Assembly: GCF_008065375.1 (NCBI RefSeq)
Contig: NZ_VJYI01000026.1
Coordinates: 62,001-126,000, forward strand
DNA: 64,000 nt
Direction: 5' to 3'
Origin: Nonomuraea sp. SYSU D8015
GTDB lineage: Bacteria > Actinomycetota > Actinomycetes > Streptosporangiales > Streptosporangiaceae
The stretch's first letter is position 1, and each line of letters begins with the position of its first letter. Positions 61,624 through 64,000 of this stretch are shown piece after piece. The translations under genes and the position numbers were made by a program. The notes beneath the pieces were generated by a model, which did not search any database, was not told the origin of the DNA, and was given only the letters and a program-made list of their open reading frames with translations.

Positions 61624-62421
61624 TCAACCCGTTATCTGGCGGGCTACTTCGCGATGGTAGACAACGTGCTCGATGTTGATCGTGTGCTGCGGGGTGAGGC
61701 GGAGGCGGCCCTTGATCTGGCCAGCGACTTCGTCGAAGACAAGCAAGTCGTCCGTAAGGGTGAGTGCGCCGCGATCGAAGAGGACGTGATCGTTCGGGCA
61801 GAGGCAGAGGATGTTTCCTGGCTCGTCCGGGCCGTTGTGCGGCATTCCGACTGGGCGAATGTGGGCGCCTTCGGCGTACGGGCCGTTGGGAAGTTGAAGC
61901 CGTACACCGCAGATCTGGCAGTGGTGTTCGTGTAAGTCCTTGACCTGCTGCACCAGAACCGAATCACGGATCACCCGCATCGTGGTGGATTGACGGCGCT
62001 GTGGGGCCGGGGATCCGTCGGTCAAGAGCACTTCGGTGTCGGAAGGACTCGACAAGCCCACTTCTGTGAGTAGGGCGTCGTGGTCAACGTCCTGGAAGTA
62101 CTTCGACAGGAGGCGTAGCACGATCTGCGCGCGTACGTCCGCGTGCTGGGTCACGATGGTGTAGACCCAGGGCCGCAGGCCGCCCGTGGGTGCGTGGTCG
62201 CGCATCCAGCGCTGGGCAGCGCTCGTGCTGGCCTGCGGAACGTCGGACTCGTCCAATTCCCAGAGGCCGTCGTGGAACAGCCGGGGAGATGCGGATCGAA
62301 CGCGGGCCGCGCGAAGGCGCTTGCACATGCAAGCGCAGGGGGATTGGCCGGTACCCCGTGAGGAACGGGCGCCAGGAGTACGTGACCGTGGGGGCCGGTC
62401 GTCGGCGACGACGCGCGCCAA
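61624..62421 (-). CDS. HNH endonuclease, N-terminus probably disrupted
   Basis: The last ~210 residues are a well-conserved HNH restriction-type nuclease: STSAAQRWMRDHAPTGGLRP, TTMRVIRDSVLVQQVKDLHE, then the site HHCQICG...AEGAHIRPVG...GNILCLCPNDHVLFDRGA with His, Asn and His in place. Relatives have an SRA/YDG-like or similar domain first. Here the first ~50 residues are Arg/Pro-rich low-complexity with a perfect 9-bp inverted repeat inside (62317-62336). So the gene probably lost its 5' part, and the ATG at 62421 may be an accident. The catalytic part is intact. Confidence 0.7.
   Translation of the reverse strand: MARVVADDRPPRSRTPGARSSRGTGQSPCACMCKRLRAARVRSASPRLFHDGLWELDESDVPQASTSAAQRWMRDHAPTGGLRPWVYTIVTQHADVRAQIVLRLLSKYFQDVDHDALLTEVGLSSPSDTEVLLTDGSPAPQRRQSTTMRVIRDSVLVQQVKDLHEHHCQICGVRLQLPNGPYAEGAHIRPVGMPHNGPDEPGNILCLCPNDHVLFDRGALTLTDDLLVFDEVAGQIKGRLRLTPQHTINIEHVVYHREVARQITG
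62317..62336. repeat. Perfect 9-bp inverted repeat with 2-base spacer
   Basis: GCGCTTGCA, CA, TGCAAGCGC. It sits where recognisable HNH homology starts to fail on the 5' side. It may mark the end of a deletion or insertion, or be a terminator-like hairpin now read as code. Confidence 0.5.
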
Positions 62422-62508
62422 TCCAGCCGACGGGCGCCCTAGAGGGTGATGTGTGGCGGAGACACGAGGACTTCGGTGCCGAGTGGGCTGCGGACCAGGG
62501 AGGGTTGG

Positions 62509-62682
62509 TTAGCCAGCGCTGCGGTTTTGGTGCTCGGCGTCGAGATATTCCAGTTCCTTGAGTACTGCCGCGCGCTCATGTTCGGTGATCGGGCCGTGTT
62601 CTTCCTGCAGCCAGGCCACCAGTTCCTGTAGCCGATCATGATCGCGCTTGAAGCGCAACGCCTCAACGACGTACGCCAACAT
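62509..62682 (-). CDS. Small antitoxin-like protein (57 residues)
   Basis: ATG 62682 to TAA 62511-62509. The protein is all helical (AYVVEALRFKRDHDRLQELV, then AWLQEEHGPITEHERAAVLK) with the length and pattern of VapB/antitoxin C-terminal binding segments that contact a PIN toxin. No toxin gene follows: the next ~60 bases hold no PIN start. It may be an orphan antitoxin left after deletion. The ribosome-binding site is AGGTCGG, moderate. Confidence 0.5.
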   Translation of the reverse strand: MLAYVVEALRFKRDHDRLQELVAWLQEEHGPITEHERAAVLKELEYLDAEHQNRSAG

Positions 62683-62919
62683 GCCGACCTCCCATCAGCG
62701 GTTCGGTGCGACCTTCTCTGTGGCTGCTCGCTGTGATCGCTCACTCGGATACCCGGTGCATGCGCTGGCGTGCAGCCAGGCTACGGACCTGCTGCAGCAG
62801 GCCGACGCGAAGGCCGCGACGAAATGTGAACACAGCGCGGTGACCGTGACCAGCAGCGGCACTGGCACATGGGCCACGCTCACCGACGGTGCCGTCGGCA
62901 TCGCGCTCGACAAAGTCCG

Positions 62920-63297
62920 TCAGGTGCTGACCTTCAGCTGGTGGACGCGCTGCTTGGACAGGCCCATGACACGTGCCGTGTCCGGCTCGGACCAGTGACT
63001 TGTGAGAGCTTTTGCCGCCTTGACAGCCAGTTCCGCGGCGCGCCTGGTGTGAGCCTCGGCGAGTTCCTTCTCACGGTGATATTCGGACACCACAGCGGCC
63101 ACCTCCTCGGGCAGGTCGAAGACGAAGTCCACGCCGGGAGTGTCCTGGGGCCAGGCCCAGGCGTGAATCTCGGCCAAATCGCGCTCCATCTGCGACAAGG
63201 AGCTGGCCACGCCGACGCCCTCGGTCTCCCCCGTAGGGCAACGCGCCACCCACCGTCCGTTCTCGTAGGTGATGACATAGGTGATCGTCTTGCTCAT
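62920..63297 (-). CDS. HicB-like antitoxin with C-terminal helix-turn-helix
   Basis: 125 residues. The N-terminus has the HicB fold: TITYVITYENGRWVARCPTG, then GVGVASSLSQMERDLAEIHA, which resembles the partial RNase-H domain. The C-terminus carries a helix-turn-helix (SEPDTARVMGLSKQRVHQL). The gene overlaps by four bases with the one upstream (ATGA), in toxin-then-antitoxin order as in hicAB. It is likely to repress its own promoter. Confidence 0.7.
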   Translation of the reverse strand: MSKTITYVITYENGRWVARCPTGETEGVGVASSLSQMERDLAEIHAWAWPQDTPGVDFVFDLPEEVAAVVSEYHREKELAEAHTRRAAELAVKAAKALTSHWSEPDTARVMGLSKQRVHQLKVST

Positions 63298-63536
63298 CGG
63301 CTCATCCTTTCAGTGACCGCCTCCAGGCGCTTCAGGGCTTCACGAAACAGCTCGGGATCGCGGTCCGGGTCTGCAGGGATCATGACGGGAACCGAGATGA
63401 TGCCATCCTTGATCACACGCAGCGCGCACATGTCGCCCCTGAGGTGATACAGCCAGTCAGCAGTGGCACCTGCGGCGGCCACTATCGCGGCGACCTCGGC
63501 GAGCTGACGCATGTGCGGGGGTAGGCCCTCGACCAT
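63294..63536 (-). CDS. Small protein in HicA position, divergent
   Basis: 80 residues, ATG 63536. Order and size are those of HicA mRNA interferases, and the strands WLYHLRGDMCALRVIKDG then ISVPVMIPADPD follow the HicA fold order (helix, two strands, helix). But the G-S-H motif with the active histidine is not visible; RGD stands in that place. Either a divergent toxin or an inactive form. Stop overlaps the HicB-like start. Confidence 0.5.
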   Translation of the reverse strand: MVEGLPPHMRQLAEVAAIVAAAGATADWLYHLRGDMCALRVIKDGIISVPVMIPADPDRDPELFREALKRLEAVTERMSR

Positions 63537-63745
63537 GCCGATCAGGCTAATGCATTAGGAGGAAGCTTCCTAGTCAGATAGGAAGCCACTCACCCGGACT
63601 GCCAGGACACCCGGCGGGACCGGCACCCGGCGAGATGCGTTCTCGCTGGTTTCGCAGAATTGGCGCCCCCGCTACTCTTTTGGCGACCATGTGATGCGGC
63701 CCGACGGGCTTCCGCGTTCCCACGGCTTTGGCCGGAGCGGATAGG

Positions 63746-63782
63746 CCCCCACCCGCACGAGTTCTCTCGTGCTGCCTGGGGG
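63746..63782 (+). promoter_or_regulatory. Hairpin covering the ribosome-binding site of a DUF2075-like gene
   Basis: A perfect core GCACGAG (63755-63761), loop TTCT, CTCGTGC (63766-63772) is extended by CCCCC (63746-63750) facing GGGGG (63778-63782). The outer G-run is part of GGGGGA, the ribosome-binding site seven bases before GTG 63790. As RNA it could hide the site; as DNA it could be an operator. Confidence 0.6.
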
Positions 63783-63789
63783 ACAATCC

Positions 63790-64000
63790 GTGACGGCGCT
63801 GCGGCTGTCTGTCGAGAACCTGCTCGCCTCTCCCAACGAGGCCGCGTTCGCGGAGGTGATCGCCGAGCACGTGCGCGCCACCAGCGGGCACCGCCCCTCC
63901 CCCTCCGAGATCAGGTCCTGGCAGCGCAGTCTGCCGGCTCTCGCCCGTGATCTGGCCGACGCCGGGTTGCGCAGGGTCGAGATGCTCGTGGAGTACAAGC
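63790..64000 (+). CDS. DUF2075-like protein, N-terminus only (cut by window end)
   Basis: The first 70 residues from GTG 63790 (RLSVENLLASPNEAAFAEVI; HRPSPSEIRSWQRSLPALAR; DLADAGLRRVEMLVEYK) match the start of actinobacterial proteins that continue as a PD-(D/E)XK-like domain plus a DUF2075 SF1-like helicase. The frame stays open to the window edge. The ribosome-binding site GGGGGA lies in a strong hairpin. Such proteins are usually found in defence or mobile regions. Confidence 0.6.
   Translation, partial: MTALRLSVENLLASPNEAAFAEVIAEHVRATSGHRPSPSEIRSWQRSLPALARDLADAGLRRVEMLVEYK

Overview
The window is high-GC DNA with GTG/TTG starts, tightly overlapping (ATGA/GTGA) operons, SARP, LAL and Ser/Thr-kinase regulators, a spore-associated-protein-like gene, EACC1/nSTAND1 conflict genes and WXG100-type proteins. 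This points to a filamentous actinomycete, most likely of the Streptosporangiales/Nonomuraea type. The genus is an inference. No rRNA, tRNA or CRISPR array was seen.

1-6.3 kb (minus strand): the distal part of a thiazole/oxazole-modified peptide (TOMM, RiPP) locus. It holds a response regulator fused to a degenerate PIG-L/LmbE-like domain, a SagB-type dehydrogenase, a leader-binding E1-like protein and a YcaO cyclodehydratase cut by the window edge. No precursor peptide is visible. 6.3-8.4 kb: a small secreted protein, then gene debris in which an FAD oxidoreductase is broken at an IS21 transposase fragment.

8.4-23.5 kb: regulation and metabolism. There is a membrane Ser/Thr kinase, an AfsR/SARP regulator, an MHS-type MFS transporter, four alpha/beta hydrolases around a LAL-LuxR and an AraC regulator, and a CopB-like P-type ATPase. 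Three of the hydrolase genes share a 21-bp upstream motif that looks like a common promoter or operator.

24-64 kb: a long accessory region dense in conflict and defence genes, mixed with broken genes. In order: an unknown three-gene cassette of lower GC; an EACC1 plus caspase-nSTAND1-WD40 pair; a helicase-phospholipase D fusion resembling type II Mokosh; a membrane J-domain protein with an unknown partner; a pentapeptide-repeat membrane protein; decayed hydrolase, MFS, IS3 and subtilase fragments around an AlkZ-like protein; a WXG100-type polymorphic toxin with a frameshift and an overlapping candidate immunity gene; a NACHT protein; a Nudix remnant; a TIGR04141/DUF6119-like protein divergent from a four-gene overlapping operon (coiled-coil protein, Cas4-like PD-(D/E)XK nuclease, beta-rich protein, minimal SF1 helicase); a membrane-anchored Mrr-like nuclease; an HNH nuclease; a HicAB-like pair; and the start of a DUF2075-like gene behind an RBS-containing hairpin.

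The best candidate for an undescribed system is the four-gene nuclease-helicase operon at 55.6-60.2 kb with its divergent TIGR04141 neighbour. The response regulator-PIG-L fusion and the three-gene cassette at 24.2-25.6 kb come next.
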